Source of the DNA: Pseudomonas sp. B21-048
GTDB taxonomy: Bacteria > Pseudomonadota > Gammaproteobacteria > Pseudomonadales > Pseudomonadaceae
DNA length: 64,000 bases
NCBI RefSeq assembly: GCF_024748615.1
Contig: NZ_CP087168.1
Location: 2,790,001-2,854,000 of the forward strand
Direction of reading: 5' to 3'
Each line of letters starts with the position of its first letter. Position 1 is the first letter of the stretch. Below are positions 18,440 to 28,545 of the stretch, piece after piece. A model generated the notes under the pieces. It saw nothing but the letters and a program-made list of their open reading frames with translations, made no database searches and was not told the DNA's origin. The position numbers and the translations under genes are program-made.

Positions 18440-19741
18440 TCAGACAGGTGTTGGCAACCACAACCTGAACCGCGCGCCGCCCAGCGGCGACGCTTGCGCA
18501 GTGAGTGTGCCGCCCTGTGCTTCCAGCGCCCGGCGGCTGATCGCCAGGCCCAACCCGAACCCGCCAGTGGCGCGGTCCCGACTACGATCCAGCCGATAAA
18601 ACGGCTCGAAAATCCGCTCCCGCTCTTCCTCCGGAATGCCGATGCCATCGTCATCCACCCAGATCTCACAGCCCTTGGGGCACACCTGCACGCCGATCTG
18701 AATCCGCTTCTCGCAATAGCGCATGGCATTGCGCAGCAAGTTCTGGATCGCCCGGGCGGTCAGGCGCGGGTCCAGCGAGAAGCGTTCGAACTGGCCGTGC
18801 AGCAGCACGTCGATGACGATTTCCGGGGATTCCAGTTCTTCGTCGACGCTGCCCAGAATGCTGTCGATAAATTCATCCAGCGACACATCGACCCGCTCCG
18901 GCAACTGCGCCGGGTTTTGCAATCGACTGTAGGACAGCAATTCCAGCACCAGCTCATCCAGTTCACGAATGTGCGCAACCAAGCCTTGCAGACGTTCGCG
19001 ACTGGTGGCCGGCAAGTCGTCGGACAGCGCCAGGGCCAGGCCGAAATCCAGCCGCGTCAACGGCGTACGCAATTCATGGGACACCGCATTGAGCAGATCG
19101 CGTTGCTGGTTGAGCAGGTTTTCGATGTCACCGGCCATGGTGTCAAAGACGTTGGCCAGGCTGCCAATGTTGGAGCTGGCGGAAATCTGCGTACGCTCGC
19201 TCAGGTGGCCCTTGCCGAAGCGTTCGGCGGTGCCTTTGAGGCGTTCCAGGTCGCGCCAGTGCGGGCGCAACCACAGCAACAGGCAGGCGAGCATGGTCGC
19301 GCCGATCAGCACGTTAATGCTCCAGTACAACCAACTGACGTCCGGCGGGTCTGGCGGCACGATCATTTCAACCACCTTCTGCTCGTTCAATGGCGCCACG
19401 GCCAAGGTACGCCAGCCCCACTCACCGATTCGCACAACATTCTCACCGCGCTGCAAGCGTTCACGTTCATTCAGAGTGAATTCGGCGTCGTCGTTGCGAG
19501 CCAGCACGATCTGCAGTGGCTGGAACTCCTTGTCCATCTCCGCCGCCAGCGCCGGCCACTGCTCGACAGGTACTGCGCGAAACTGCTTGACGATCAGCGT
19601 TTGCAATCCTCGGGAGTAATCGAGGTTGTAGGTCATAAAACGCTCATGAAAGACCTGGATCACCAGGTCCGGCACCAGGTAAATCGCCGCGCTGAACGAG
19701 ACGATGGTCACCAGATAGAGACGAAAGAGGATTCTGAACAT
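18440..19741 (-). CDS. rstB: Sensor histidine kinase, RstB-like
   Basis: A 433-residue inner-membrane sensor kinase, the same length as E. coli RstB. TM1 is at about residues 5-28 and TM2 at about 138-160 around a periplasmic domain of roughly 110 residues. A HAMP-like linker WLRPHWRDLERLKGTAERFG follows, then the H-box AVSHELRTPLTRL, an N box NLLRNAMRYC, G1 DDDGIGIP and G2 GGFGLGLAIS. The frame is open upstream; MFRILFRLYL at 19741 begins 4 nt after the response-regulator stop, so the two are translated as an operon. The signal is unknown. Divergence from an RND pump suggests it may respond to toxic compounds or envelope stress. Confidence 0.85.
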   Translation of the reverse strand: MFRILFRLYLVTIVSFSAAIYLVPDLVIQVFHERFMTYNLDYSRGLQTLIVKQFRAVPVEQWPALAAEMDKEFQPLQIVLARNDDAEFTLNERERLQRGENVVRIGEWGWRTLAVAPLNEQKVVEMIVPPDPPDVSWLYWSINVLIGATMLACLLLWLRPHWRDLERLKGTAERFGKGHLSERTQISASSNIGSLANVFDTMAGDIENLLNQQRDLLNAVSHELRTPLTRLDFGLALALSDDLPATSRERLQGLVAHIRELDELVLELLSYSRLQNPAQLPERVDVSLDEFIDSILGSVDEELESPEIVIDVLLHGQFERFSLDPRLTARAIQNLLRNAMRYCEKRIQIGVQVCPKGCEIWVDDDGIGIPEEERERIFEPFYRLDRSRDRATGGFGLGLAISRRALEAQGGTLTAQASPLGGARFRLWLPTPV

Positions 19742-19745
19742 CGGT

Positions 19746-20447
19746 TCAGCATTCCCACTCGGAGCGGCTGAACAGGTAGCCCTTGCCCCACACAGTCTTG
19801 ATCTTGCGCGCCTCGCCCGCATGATCGTCAAATTTGCGCCGCAGCTTGGAAATGGCCACGTCCACCGAGCGGTCGGTGCCGTTGAACTCAATGCCGCGCA
19901 GGCGTTGCAGAATCTGGTCGCGGCTCAGCACTTCGCCGGCATGCCGAGCCAACACCACCAACAGGTTGTATTCCCCGCTGGACAGCTCGACCGGTTGCTC
20001 ACGCCAGGTCACGGTGCGCTCGGACAAATCGATGCACAGATTACCCATGAGAATGCGGTCGTTGGCGGTCATCGGTTCGCTGAGGCTGCTGCGGCGCAGC
20101 AAAGTCCGCACTCGGGCCAACAAGACGCGTGGTTCGCAAGGTTTGGTGACGTAGTCGTCGGCGCCCATCTCAAGGCCCAGCACCTGATCGTGGCTGTCGT
20201 CGCGGGCGGTGAGCATCAGGATCGGCAAGGTCGCCGAATCGGCGCGCAGCAAGCGGCAGACCTGCAAACCATCGAGCCCCGGCAGCATCAGATCGAGAAT
20301 CACCAGATCCGGCGGATTGACCCGCGCCCGTTCGCGCACGTGGTCACCACGGCTGAGCACGCTGACGCAATAGCCGTTGCGTTCCAGGTAGCTGGAAATC
20401 AGTTCGGAGAGCGCGGAGTCGTCTTCGACCAGGAGGATGTTGGGCAT
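19746..20447 (-). CDS. rstA: OmpR/PhoB-family response regulator, RstA-like
   Basis: A 233-residue response regulator. The receiver domain has the acidic pocket LVEDD, the phosphoacceptor Asp in LVILDLMLPGLDG, Thr in LMLTARD and Lys in DDYVTKPCEP. The C-terminal winged helix shows LRGIEFNGTDRSVDVAISKL and IKTVWGKGYLFSRSEWEC, close to RstA. The start is ATG 20447; an in-frame extension to 20618 has no supporting ribosome site. The divergent RND adaptor gene starts 215 nt away, which makes that intergenic space the probable operator region for both directions. Confidence 0.88.
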   Translation of the reverse strand: MPNILLVEDDSALSELISSYLERNGYCVSVLSRGDHVRERARVNPPDLVILDLMLPGLDGLQVCRLLRADSATLPILMLTARDDSHDQVLGLEMGADDYVTKPCEPRVLLARVRTLLRRSSLSEPMTANDRILMGNLCIDLSERTVTWREQPVELSSGEYNLLVVLARHAGEVLSRDQILQRLRGIEFNGTDRSVDVAISKLRRKFDDHAGEARKIKTVWGKGYLFSRSEWEC

Positions 20448-20661
20448 GGGGTGTTTCCAGAAAGTGCAGTGGTGACCTTGAGGGCCTCTTTGCGGGCAAG
20501 TCGGCATAACAGTCGCAAACGGAATCAAGCTGCGAAGGATATACGCCCTCACACGCCCATGAGCAAAACCCTTACACAATTTCACACAGCACCTACAAAG
20601 CTTCACCGCTACCCTCATCGGCTCCCCGTAGGATACGGGCGGTCATCATTGGGGTACTTAC

Positions 20662-21819
20662 ATGTCAAAGAATCTGCTTGCAGGGCTCGGCCTGATTGCG
20701 CTGGCGTTGACGCTGAGCGCGTGTGAGCAGTCCTCGACCGCCGAAGAGCAGGCGCCGCTGGTCACTGTGCGCATCGAAACCATCGAAGTCCGCCCCACGT
20801 CGATCAGCAGTGAGTTGAGCGGGCGAATTGCCGCACCACGCATCGCCGAAGTCCGCGCCCGAGTCGCTGGCGTGGTGTTGCAACGCACCTTTCGCGAAGG
20901 CAGTGATGTAAAAAAAGGCGACGTTCTTTTCCGCATCGACCCGGCGCCGTTCAAGGCCGACCTGGACAGCGCCGAAGCCGCGCTGCGCAAGGCCGAGGCC
21001 AATGCGTTCCAGGCCAGGCTGCAAGAGCAGCGTTACGCCCAGTTGATCGAAGGCAACGCCATCAGCGGCCAGGATTACGACAACGCCCGGGCCAACGCCC
21101 GGCAGACCGCCGCCGAGGTTGCCGCCAACAAAGCCGCCGTGGAGCGGGCAAAACTGAACCTGGGTTATGCCACCGTCACCGCACCGATTTCCGGGCGCAT
21201 CGGCCGAGCGCTGGTAACCGAAGGCGCGCTGGTTGGGCAGAACGAAACCACGCCGCTGGCATTGATTCAGCAGTTGAATCCGATCCACGCGGACCTGACG
21301 CAATCGACCCGTGAACTCAACGACCTGCGTCGCGCGTTCCGTTCTGGCCAGTTAAAGGAAGTGGGCCAAGGTCAGGCCAAAGCCACCCTAATCCAGGACG
21401 ACGGCAGGCTCTATCCGCTGCCGGGCAAGTTGCTGTTCACCGACATCACCGTCGACCCAGGCACCGGCCAGATCATTCTGCGCAGCGAGTTCCCCAACCC
21501 GGACCTCGACTTACTGCCGGGCAGCTTCGTTCGCGTGCGCCTGGAGCAAGCGTTCAATCAGCAAGGCATCAGCGTGCCGCAACGGGCCATCCAGCGTGAC
21601 AGCGCCGGCATCGCCCACGTGCTGTTGCTCGACGCCGAGCAGCGCGTCGGCCAGCAACCGGTCGAACTGGGCGCGGTGCAGAACGATCGCTGGATCGTCA
21701 CCCACGGCCTCAAGTCCGGCGACCGCATCGTCACTGAAGGCCTGCAACATGCGCGTCCCGGTGAAAAAGTCCAGATCGATGACACCCCTCTTCCACTTGC
21801 CCAGGTTTCTGGTCAGTAA
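20662..21819 (+). CDS. RND efflux pump periplasmic adaptor (lipoprotein)
   Basis: A 385-residue membrane fusion protein of the AcrA/MexA type linking an inner-membrane RND pump to an outer-membrane channel. The signal peptide ends in a lipobox, LTLSACEQ, so Cys 21 should be lipidated. Then come the lipoyl half (GRIAAPRIAEVRARVAGVVL), a helical hairpin at about 95-170 rich in Ala, Glu and Gln, the second lipoyl half (YATVTAPISGRIGRALVTEG) and the beta-barrel/membrane-proximal part (FTDITVDPGTGQIILRSEFP). It is followed 14 nt later by the pump gene. No outer-membrane factor gene is present. Confidence 0.92.
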   Translation: MSKNLLAGLGLIALALTLSACEQSSTAEEQAPLVTVRIETIEVRPTSISSELSGRIAAPRIAEVRARVAGVVLQRTFREGSDVKKGDVLFRIDPAPFKADLDSAEAALRKAEANAFQARLQEQRYAQLIEGNAISGQDYDNARANARQTAAEVAANKAAVERAKLNLGYATVTAPISGRIGRALVTEGALVGQNETTPLALIQQLNPIHADLTQSTRELNDLRRAFRSGQLKEVGQGQAKATLIQDDGRLYPLPGKLLFTDITVDPGTGQIILRSEFPNPDLDLLPGSFVRVRLEQAFNQQGISVPQRAIQRDSAGIAHVLLLDAEQRVGQQPVELGAVQNDRWIVTHGLKSGDRIVTEGLQHARPGEKVQIDDTPLPLAQVSGQ

Positions 21820-21833
21820 GCAGGACGCTTTTT

Positions 21834-24800
21834 ATGCCGCAGTTCTTTATCGACCGCCCGGTGTTCGCCTGGGTGATCGCCTTGTTCATCCTGCTGGCCG
21901 GTGCGTTGGCCATTGTGCAGTTGCCGGTGGCGCAGTATCCGAACGTTGCGCCGCCGAAAGTCGAAATCTATGCCACCTACCCGGGCGCTTCGGCGCAGAC
22001 CGTGGATGAAAGCGTGGTCAGCCTGATCGAGGAAGAGCTCAACGGCGCCGACCACCTGCTGTATTTCGAATCCCAGAGCAGCCTCGGCAGCGCCACCATC
22101 ACCGCGACGTTCCAGCCGGGCACTGACCCGGAAATGGCGCAGGTCGACGTGCAAAACCGCCTCAAAGTGGTGGAGTCACGTTTACCGCAAGCCGTCACCC
22201 AGCAGGGCTTACAGGTAGAGAAAGTCTCCGCCGGATTCCTGCTGCTGATCACCCTCACCTCCAGTGACGGCAAGCTCGATGACGTAGCGCTCAGCGACTA
22301 CCTGGCGCGCAACGTGATGAACGAGATCAAGCGTCTGGACGGCGTAGGCAAGGCCCAGCTGTACGGTGCCGAACGGGCGATGCGCATCTGGATCGACCCG
22401 CAGAAGCTGATCGGCTTCAACCTGACTCCGGCCGATGTCAACGCCGCCATCGTTGCGCAGAATGCTCAGGTTTCCGCCGGCAGCATCGGCGACTTGCCGA
22501 CCCGCACCACGCAGGAAATCACCGCGACCATTCTGGTCAAAGGCCAACTGTCGACACCTGAAGAATTCGCCGACATCGTGCTCAAGGCCAATCCTGACGG
22601 TTCCACGGTACGCATCGCTGATGTGGCGCGGGTCGAGATCGGCAGCCAGGAATACCAGTTCTCTACACGCCTGAACGGCAAACCGTCGACCGCCGTCAGC
22701 GTGCAATTGTCGCCGGGCGCCAATGCCCTGAGCACCGCGACGCTGGTGCGGGCGAAGATGGATGAACTGGCGCGCTATTTCCCGGCCGGCGTCGAATACA
22801 AGATTCCGTACGACACCTCGCCCTTTGTCAAAGTCTCGATCACCAAAGTGGTCTACACCCTCGTCGAGGCGATGGTGCTGGTGTTTGCGGTGATGTTCCT
22901 GTTCCTGCAGAACTTCCGCTACACGCTGATTCCGACGCTGGTGGTGCCGGTGGCGCTGATGGGCACTTTCGCGACCATGCTCTTGCTGGGATTCTCGATC
23001 AACGTGCTGACCATGTTCGGCATGGTGCTGGCCATCGGTATTCTGGTGGACGACGCCATTGTGGTGGTGGAGAACGTCGAGCGGATCATGGCCACCGAAG
23101 GCCTGTCGCCCAAAGAGGCGACGCGCAAAGCGATGAAGCAAATCACCGGGGCGATCATCGGCATCACCCTGGTGTTGGTGGCGGTGTTCATTCCGATGGC
23201 GTTCATGCAGGGCTCGGTCGGGGTGATTTACCGGCAGTTCTCGCTGTCGATGGCCACCTCGATTCTGTTCTCGGCATTTCTCGCCCTGACCTTGACCCCG
23301 GCGCTGTGCGCGACGCTGCTCAAGCCGATTGCCAAGGGCGAGCATCACGCCAAGGGTGGTTTCTTCGGCGGGTTCAACCGGCGTTTCGAACAACTGACCG
23401 AGCGCTATCAGGGCTGGGTCGCCTATGCGCTGAAACGCAGCGGACGATACCTGCTGATCTACGGCGTGCTGCTGATCGGTCTAGGGCTGTGCTTCAGTCG
23501 TCTGCCCTCCTCGTTCCTGCCGGTGGAAGACCAGGGTTACACCATCACCGACATTCAACTGCCACCCGGCGCGAGCAAGAACCGTACGGTGCAGGTGGTC
23601 GAACAGATCGAAGCGCACAACGCCACCGAACCGGGCGTCGGCGACAGCACGGTGATTCTCGGTTTCAGCTTCTCCGGCAGTGGGCAGAACGCCGCGCTGG
23701 CGTTCACCACGCTCAAGGATTGGTCGGATCGGGGTAGCGATGACTCAGCGAGTTCGATTGCCGACCGCGCCAACATCGCGCTAAGTCAGATCAAGGACGC
23801 CATGGCCTTTGCGGTGTTGCCGCCGCCGGTTGATGGCCTGGGCACGTCCAGCGGTTTCGAGTTCCGCCTGCAAGACCGTGGCGGTCTCGGCCATGCCACG
23901 CTGATGCAGGCGCGCAGCCAATTACTGGCCGCCGCCGAGAAGAGCCCGGTCTTGATGAACGTGCGCGAAAGCGCCCTCGCCGAAGCGCCGCAGGTGCAAC
24001 TGGAAGTCGACCGCAAGCAAGCCAACGCCTTGGGCATTTCGTTTGCCGACATCGGCAACGTGCTGTCCACGGCGGTCGGGTCGGCCTACATCAACGACTT
24101 CCCCAACCAGGGACGGATGCAACGGGTGGTGGTCCAGGCCGAAGGCGATCAACGCAGTCAGGTCGATGATCTACTGAAGATTCACGTGCGCAACGACGCC
24201 GAGAGAATGGTGCCATTGTCGGCCTTCGTCCGGGCCAACTGGACCCAGGGCCCGGCGCAGCTGACCCGTTACAACGGCTACCCGGCCATCAGTCTTTCCG
24301 GCGAACCGGCACCGGGCTACAGCACTGGCGAGGCCATGGCGGAGATCGAACGGCTGGTGGCGCAAGGCCCGGCGGGGTTGGGTCAGGAGTGGACCGGATT
24401 GTCGTTGCAAGAACGCTTATCCGGCAGCCAGGCACCGATGTTGCTCGGGCTGTCGCTGCTGATCGTGTTCTTGTGCCTGGCGGCGCTGTATGAGAGCTGG
24501 TCGATTCCGACGTCGGTGCTGCTGGTGGTGCCGCTGGGTGTGCTCGGCGCAGTACTGGCCGTGACCCTGCGCGGAATGCCCAATGACGTGTTCTTCAAGG
24601 TCGGGCTGATTACCATCATCGGTCTGTCGGCGAAAAACGCGATCCTGATCATCGAATTCGCCAAGAGTCTGTACGACGAAGGCCACGACCTGATCGACGC
24701 CACCCTGCAAGCCGCACGCCTGCGGTTGCGGCCAATCGTAATGACCTCGCTGGCATTCATCCTCGGCGTGGTGCCGCTGGCAATTGCCAGCGGGGCCAGC

Positions 24801-24932
24801 TCAGCGAGCCAGCAAGCCATCGGCACGGGCGTGATCGGCGGGATGATCACCGCGACCTTGGCGGTGGTGTTCGTGCCGGTGTTTTTTGTGGTGGTGATGA
24901 AGCTGGTGCGCAAATCTACCAAACACCACTGA
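21834..24932 (+). CDS. RND (HAE1) multidrug efflux transporter
   Basis: A 1032-residue inner-membrane proton-driven exporter of the AcrB/MexB family. It shows PQFFIDRPVFAWVIALFI at the N terminus (TM1), a first large periplasmic domain, GILVDDAIVVVENVER with the paired proton-relay Asp in TM4, a second periplasmic loop, and LSAKNAILIIEFAKSLYDEG with the relay Lys in TM10. Length and layout of 12 helices match the family. The region near 115-125 reads TQQGLQVEKVSAGFL. Substrates cannot be read from the sequence. Divergent RstAB-like genes may control it, and the outer-membrane partner must be encoded elsewhere, for instance an OprM homologue. Confidence 0.93.
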   Translation: MPQFFIDRPVFAWVIALFILLAGALAIVQLPVAQYPNVAPPKVEIYATYPGASAQTVDESVVSLIEEELNGADHLLYFESQSSLGSATITATFQPGTDPEMAQVDVQNRLKVVESRLPQAVTQQGLQVEKVSAGFLLLITLTSSDGKLDDVALSDYLARNVMNEIKRLDGVGKAQLYGAERAMRIWIDPQKLIGFNLTPADVNAAIVAQNAQVSAGSIGDLPTRTTQEITATILVKGQLSTPEEFADIVLKANPDGSTVRIADVARVEIGSQEYQFSTRLNGKPSTAVSVQLSPGANALSTATLVRAKMDELARYFPAGVEYKIPYDTSPFVKVSITKVVYTLVEAMVLVFAVMFLFLQNFRYTLIPTLVVPVALMGTFATMLLLGFSINVLTMFGMVLAIGILVDDAIVVVENVERIMATEGLSPKEATRKAMKQITGAIIGITLVLVAVFIPMAFMQGSVGVIYRQFSLSMATSILFSAFLALTLTPALCATLLKPIAKGEHHAKGGFFGGFNRRFEQLTERYQGWVAYALKRSGRYLLIYGVLLIGLGLCFSRLPSSFLPVEDQGYTITDIQLPPGASKNRTVQVVEQIEAHNATEPGVGDSTVILGFSFSGSGQNAALAFTTLKDWSDRGSDDSASSIADRANIALSQIKDAMAFAVLPPPVDGLGTSSGFEFRLQDRGGLGHATLMQARSQLLAAAEKSPVLMNVRESALAEAPQVQLEVDRKQANALGISFADIGNVLSTAVGSAYINDFPNQGRMQRVVVQAEGDQRSQVDDLLKIHVRNDAERMVPLSAFVRANWTQGPAQLTRYNGYPAISLSGEPAPGYSTGEAMAEIERLVAQGPAGLGQEWTGLSLQERLSGSQAPMLLGLSLLIVFLCLAALYESWSIPTSVLLVVPLGVLGAVLAVTLRGMPNDVFFKVGLITIIGLSAKNAILIIEFAKSLYDEGHDLIDATLQAARLRLRPIVMTSLAFILGVVPLAIASGASSASQQAIGTGVIGGMITATLAVVFVPVFFVVVMKLVRKSTKHH

Positions 24933-24943
24933 TTCACCGTGGA

Positions 24944-25014
24944 GCTGCCGAAGGCTGCGATCTTTTGACTTTGCTTTAAAGATAAAAGATCAAAAGATCG
25001 CAGCCTGCGGCAGC
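24944..25014. repeat. Intergenic inverted repeat, 'GATCGCAGCC' family
   Basis: GCTGCCG then GGCTGCGATCTTTTGA (24944-24968) faces TCAAAAGATCGCAGCC then CGGCAGC (24990-25014) over a 21-nt loop. It begins 12 nt after the pump stop codon and would form a 23-bp stem in the mRNA, so it probably also ends or protects that transcript. Confidence 0.88.
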
Positions 25015-25075
25015 GCCTACAAAAGCGTGGACACCTGGGCTATGGTGCACTGACGCGCCATCAAAGTGAGCCTCT

Positions 25076-25717
25076 ATGCCCCTACTCGCCCGCACCCACC
25101 CTCGCCTGTCCGCCGCTGCCGCACTTGGCCTCGCGGTAGGCATTCTGGCTCCGGCCGACTCAATCATCAGCAAAATTCTCATCGGTTGGAACGCCGGAGT
25201 CTGGACGTATCTGCTGCTGATGCTCTGGCTCACCATGCGGGCCAAGGCCCCGGACGTTAAACGCATTGCCGAGGTCGAGGACGAAAACGCCGGTCTGGTG
25301 TTGCTGCTGGTGTGCGTCGCAGCACTGGCCAGCCTCGGCACCATCACCTTCGAACTCGCCGGCAGCAAGGATCTGGAAACCGCCCGCAAACTGCTGCGCT
25401 ACGGTTTCACCGCACTGACGGTGATCGGTTCATGGCTGCTGATCGGGGTGATTTTCAGCGTGCACTATGCCCGACTGTATTACACCTGGAGCGGCAAGGA
25501 ACCGGCGCTGCGTTTTGCCGAGGGGCTGGCAACCCCCAATTATTGGGACTTCCTGTATTTTTCGTTCACCATCGGCGTGGCGGTGCAGACCGCAGATGTG
25601 GGCGTCGCCACGCGAGACTTGCGCAAGATAGTGTTGGCGCAGTCATTGATCGGGTTTGTGTTCAATACGGCGATTTTGGGTTTTTCGATCAATATTGCGG
25701 CGGGGTTGTTTGGCTGA
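25076..25717 (+). CDS. DUF1345 family membrane protein
   Basis: A 213-residue protein with five probable membrane segments: [56 protein letters not shown] and the C-terminal [20 protein letters not shown]. The conserved YYTWSG and [20 protein letters not shown] blocks identify DUF1345. The second has a faint likeness to an ion-channel pore helix, but function is unknown. It lies behind the RND pump across an inverted repeat and may be an independent transcript. Confidence 0.8.
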   Translation: MPLLARTHPRLSAAAALGLAVGILAPADSIISKILIGWNAGVWTYLLLMLWLTMRAKAPDVKRIAEVEDENAGLVLLLVCVAALASLGTITFELAGSKDLETARKLLRYGFTALTVIGSWLLIGVIFSVHYARLYYTWSGKEPALRFAEGLATPNYWDFLYFSFTIGVAVQTADVGVATRDLRKIVLAQSLIGFVFNTAILGFSINIAAGLFG

Positions 25718-25760
25718 TCACCGCACAAACGCTCTAGTCACAAAATAATCAGACAGATAC

Positions 25761-25792
25761 AAAAACGCCCCGACGCTGTCGGGGCATTTTTA
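25761..25792. terminator. Bidirectional terminator
   Basis: AAAAACGCCCCGAC-GCT-GTCGGGGCATTTTT: an 8-bp GC stem flanked by A and T tracts between the convergent DUF1345 and autotransporter genes, usable on both strands. Confidence 0.88.
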
Positions 25793-25817
25793 TAAGCCGT
25801 TTCATTGAACCGCTACA

Positions 25818-28355
25818 TCAGAATAAATAGCTCACTCTCAAACTACCGCTCCAGTCTTGACTGACTGTCGTGCCTTTGCTGCCACCCACCTGACCGGAAA
25901 CCTGCCAGTTACGTTGAGCCGGCGTCCACTTCAAACCCGCACCATACTCAACCGAACTGCTTGCACGGTCATCATCGAAACTGTCGTCATTGATCTTGAC
26001 CTCATTGCTCTTCACAAACTCGTGATTGACCGCCGTCATCAGGCTGGGCTCGAGCAGGCTGCCGTTGTCGAGGATGATGACACGCCCGCCGCGGACACCG
26101 ACCTTGCCCTGCACGGAACGCATGGTGTCGCTTTTCACTTCCAGGCCATTGTTGAGCCGGTACTTGTCGCTTTGAATGACGCCGGTCGATACCTGTACTT
26201 CAGGCTCGACAAAGTAGTAGCCCTTCAAGCGAATATGCTTGCCCACCGCCACCGAACCGCTGGCGCCCAAGGCCTTGTAATCCCCCTTGGCCCGTGTGCC
26301 GTCACTCATGGTGACTTTTGCCTTGTTGTCGAATTGGTTGATCTTGGCCATGACGTTAACGAATACACCGCTTTCAACATCAAATGCACTGCCATAAACA
26401 CCGGCATTCAGGCTGTCGACGGTAGCGCTGGAGCCGTACTTGAGATCCATTTTGGTGTGGCTTGCCCCGACGAATCCACCCACCACCCACGCTCTGCCGC
26501 CCAGATCCACCGTTGTGTCGGCACCACCCGTGATACCGGTCTGATTCTGGGTGTACCCATCACCATAGGCATTATCGACGCTGTACTGGTTGCCGTAAGT
26601 GCGAACCCAGACACTGTTGCTGAGGTTTTTTACCGAACTGTCGTCCATCGCGCGCATCGATGCTTCGGGTCGGACGCTCAGACTACGGTCACCCAATTGG
26701 TCGCTAAGCATGGCCGCTTCCGCATTCAGCACACTGCGTGCGCTACCCGCCAACGCCAGCGCCGTGTTACTTGAAGTACTGACGGTTTCCTTGTCCGGGT
26801 TCAGGTACAAGCCCTGGCCTTCCTTCGCCAGCCTGTACACATGCGTACCCGCGTCCACTGTTCCGCGATTACCCAACGAGAAGCTCGCATCGCCGGCAGC
26901 GATATTGCCGACCTTCACCGGCTCGGCAGTGACCGGAGTGGTGCCGGTGGCGGAAATTTGCAGTTGATGTTGCCCGCTTGCATTGCCAGTCACGTTCAGG
27001 AAGTCGGTGTTGCCATTACCCAGATCGGTGCCCATTACAAAGGTACCGTTTCCGGAAAGGTCGCCCACGTTCAGTTGCTGGAACTGTTCGTTGGTGCCCA
27101 TGCGAACCACGCCGTTATTCAATGCCAGGCGTTGCACGGTGCTATTGCCGGTCATCACCCATTGCGCTGCGTTGTTGATATTGAGGTTGCTGGAGTTGTT
27201 GATCTGCCCCGTCAGTACCGAACCGTTGTCCAGCAGCACGCTGCCGTTGGAGTCTGTGGTCACGTCACCGGTCATGCTGCTGGCATTGTTCAGCGAAAGG
27301 CTGGAGATATTTTCGACATTGCCGTTGATTGCAGAACCGTTGTCCAGATTGACCGTCGCAGCTGTGCCCGCAACCGCCAACACATTGCCGTTCAAGGTAC
27401 TACGGGTATCGAGATTGACCTGAGTGACGTTCTGTAAGTTGCCGTCAAGGGAGGCAGCATTTTGCATCAGCAGCGCAACGGTGCTGCCGGTATCGGCAAT
27501 GACATTGCCGCTCAAGTGGCTTGCGTCGACTTTAAGGTTGGCTGTGGAACGATTGGTCGCTTGCAACAATGTGCCGTTGCCGCCGATCAGTTCAGAACCA
27601 GCGAGAACATTGATGTTGGCAACTGTGCCCGCGCTGCCGGACGAACCCAGCACGATCGCCGACCCTGTTCCGCCCGTAACTCGGGTGCTGTTGAGTGTAA
27701 CCGTGCTGGCGTTGACGCCCGTGTTGTCAGTGATGATTTGCAGGCCATCTTGCCCACCGGTAATCGTACTGCCCGTCGCCGACAGTGTGGCGCCGCCCAA
27801 TTGCACGCCGTAGCTGGTTGTTCCGGAGCCGCGAACCGTGGAATTTTCGAGGTTCAATACCGCAAAACCAACGGCATTCGCGCCCCCGGTTGCGCCAGTG
27901 ATGACACTATTGCCGGTGATGGTCGCGCTGGACGATGTCGGAGTATTGATGTCACGTCCCAACAGAAGTCCAAAACTGTTGGTGCTCGTGATGGTGCTGT
28001 TATCAATAGTGGCAGAGCTGTCGCTAAGCGAAACAGCCCCCCTGCCTGTTGAACTGTTTACTGCAGCGCCTGCCATTTCCAACCTGGATCCCTCGCGGGC
28101 ATCGATTCGCTGACTCTGACCGCCGTTGAAAATGACATTGGCATTTTGCGAACTGATCGACAGTGCACTTGCACTATTAATCGTCAGTGTTCCGCCCTGG
28201 GATACTGCCCATGCCTCCGGCGCAGGTGGATTGGTAACGGTTTCGTTTTCCCCTGGAAGAAGTGTTCTGGCATTGACCGCGGGTGTACTGAAAATAATTG
28301 CGGCAAACAAGTATCCAGTTGTTTTGCGATGCTTGAAACTTGATAGTAAAGGCAT
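25818..28355 (-). CDS. Autotransporter with pertactin-like passenger and C-terminal beta-barrel
   Basis: An 845-residue type Va secretion protein. The signal peptide covers about residues 1-30 (YLFAAIIFSTPAVNA). The passenger (about 30-540) is a beta-helix of Asn-, Ser- and Thr-rich repeats such as DNGSAINGNVENISSLSL and DNGSVLTGQINNSSNLNI, with many short 'NLDxxSxxxGNV' turns. The last 260 or so residues form the outer-membrane barrel, beginning near VWVRTYGNQYSVDNAYG and ending in the consensus terminal Phe (SGSLRVSYLF). ATG 28355 is preceded by CGGAG; an upstream in-frame extension lacks a ribosome site. No catalytic triad is evident, so adhesion is more likely than proteolysis. Confidence 0.88.
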   Translation of the reverse strand: MPLLSSFKHRKTTGYLFAAIIFSTPAVNARTLLPGENETVTNPPAPEAWAVSQGGTLTINSASALSISSQNANVIFNGGQSQRIDAREGSRLEMAGAAVNSSTGRGAVSLSDSSATIDNSTITSTNSFGLLLGRDINTPTSSSATITGNSVITGATGGANAVGFAVLNLENSTVRGSGTTSYGVQLGGATLSATGSTITGGQDGLQIITDNTGVNASTVTLNSTRVTGGTGSAIVLGSSGSAGTVANINVLAGSELIGGNGTLLQATNRSTANLKVDASHLSGNVIADTGSTVALLMQNAASLDGNLQNVTQVNLDTRSTLNGNVLAVAGTAATVNLDNGSAINGNVENISSLSLNNASSMTGDVTTDSNGSVLLDNGSVLTGQINNSSNLNINNAAQWVMTGNSTVQRLALNNGVVRMGTNEQFQQLNVGDLSGNGTFVMGTDLGNGNTDFLNVTGNASGQHQLQISATGTTPVTAEPVKVGNIAAGDASFSLGNRGTVDAGTHVYRLAKEGQGLYLNPDKETVSTSSNTALALAGSARSVLNAEAAMLSDQLGDRSLSVRPEASMRAMDDSSVKNLSNSVWVRTYGNQYSVDNAYGDGYTQNQTGITGGADTTVDLGGRAWVVGGFVGASHTKMDLKYGSSATVDSLNAGVYGSAFDVESGVFVNVMAKINQFDNKAKVTMSDGTRAKGDYKALGASGSVAVGKHIRLKGYYFVEPEVQVSTGVIQSDKYRLNNGLEVKSDTMRSVQGKVGVRGGRVIILDNGSLLEPSLMTAVNHEFVKSNEVKINDDSFDDDRASSSVEYGAGLKWTPAQRNWQVSGQVGGSKGTTVSQDWSGSLRVSYLF

Positions 28356-28545
28356 GAGAACTCCGTACAGCGAACAAATCCGAAAGCGACTTTTCTGATA
28401 GACCGAAAAAATCGCCCCCCCCAAAAACGTTCGACAGGCTAATCAGCATTCTGCGAATTAGATGTAGGAATAGTCCTCAGCTCTGTAGGATTTATCTGCA
28501 AATTGAAAGGGATTTATCGCCAACATCCCTCCTAGAAATATCAGT

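Noticed and set aside
18440..19891. Longer start for the histidine kinase inside the response-regulator gene
   Set aside because: The extra residues have no family counterpart; the ATG at 19741 starts a proper membrane anchor 4 nt after the regulator stop.
22209..23393. A 394-codon minus-strand frame
   Set aside because: Antisense to the RND pump gene, His/Arg/Gln-rich shadow composition.
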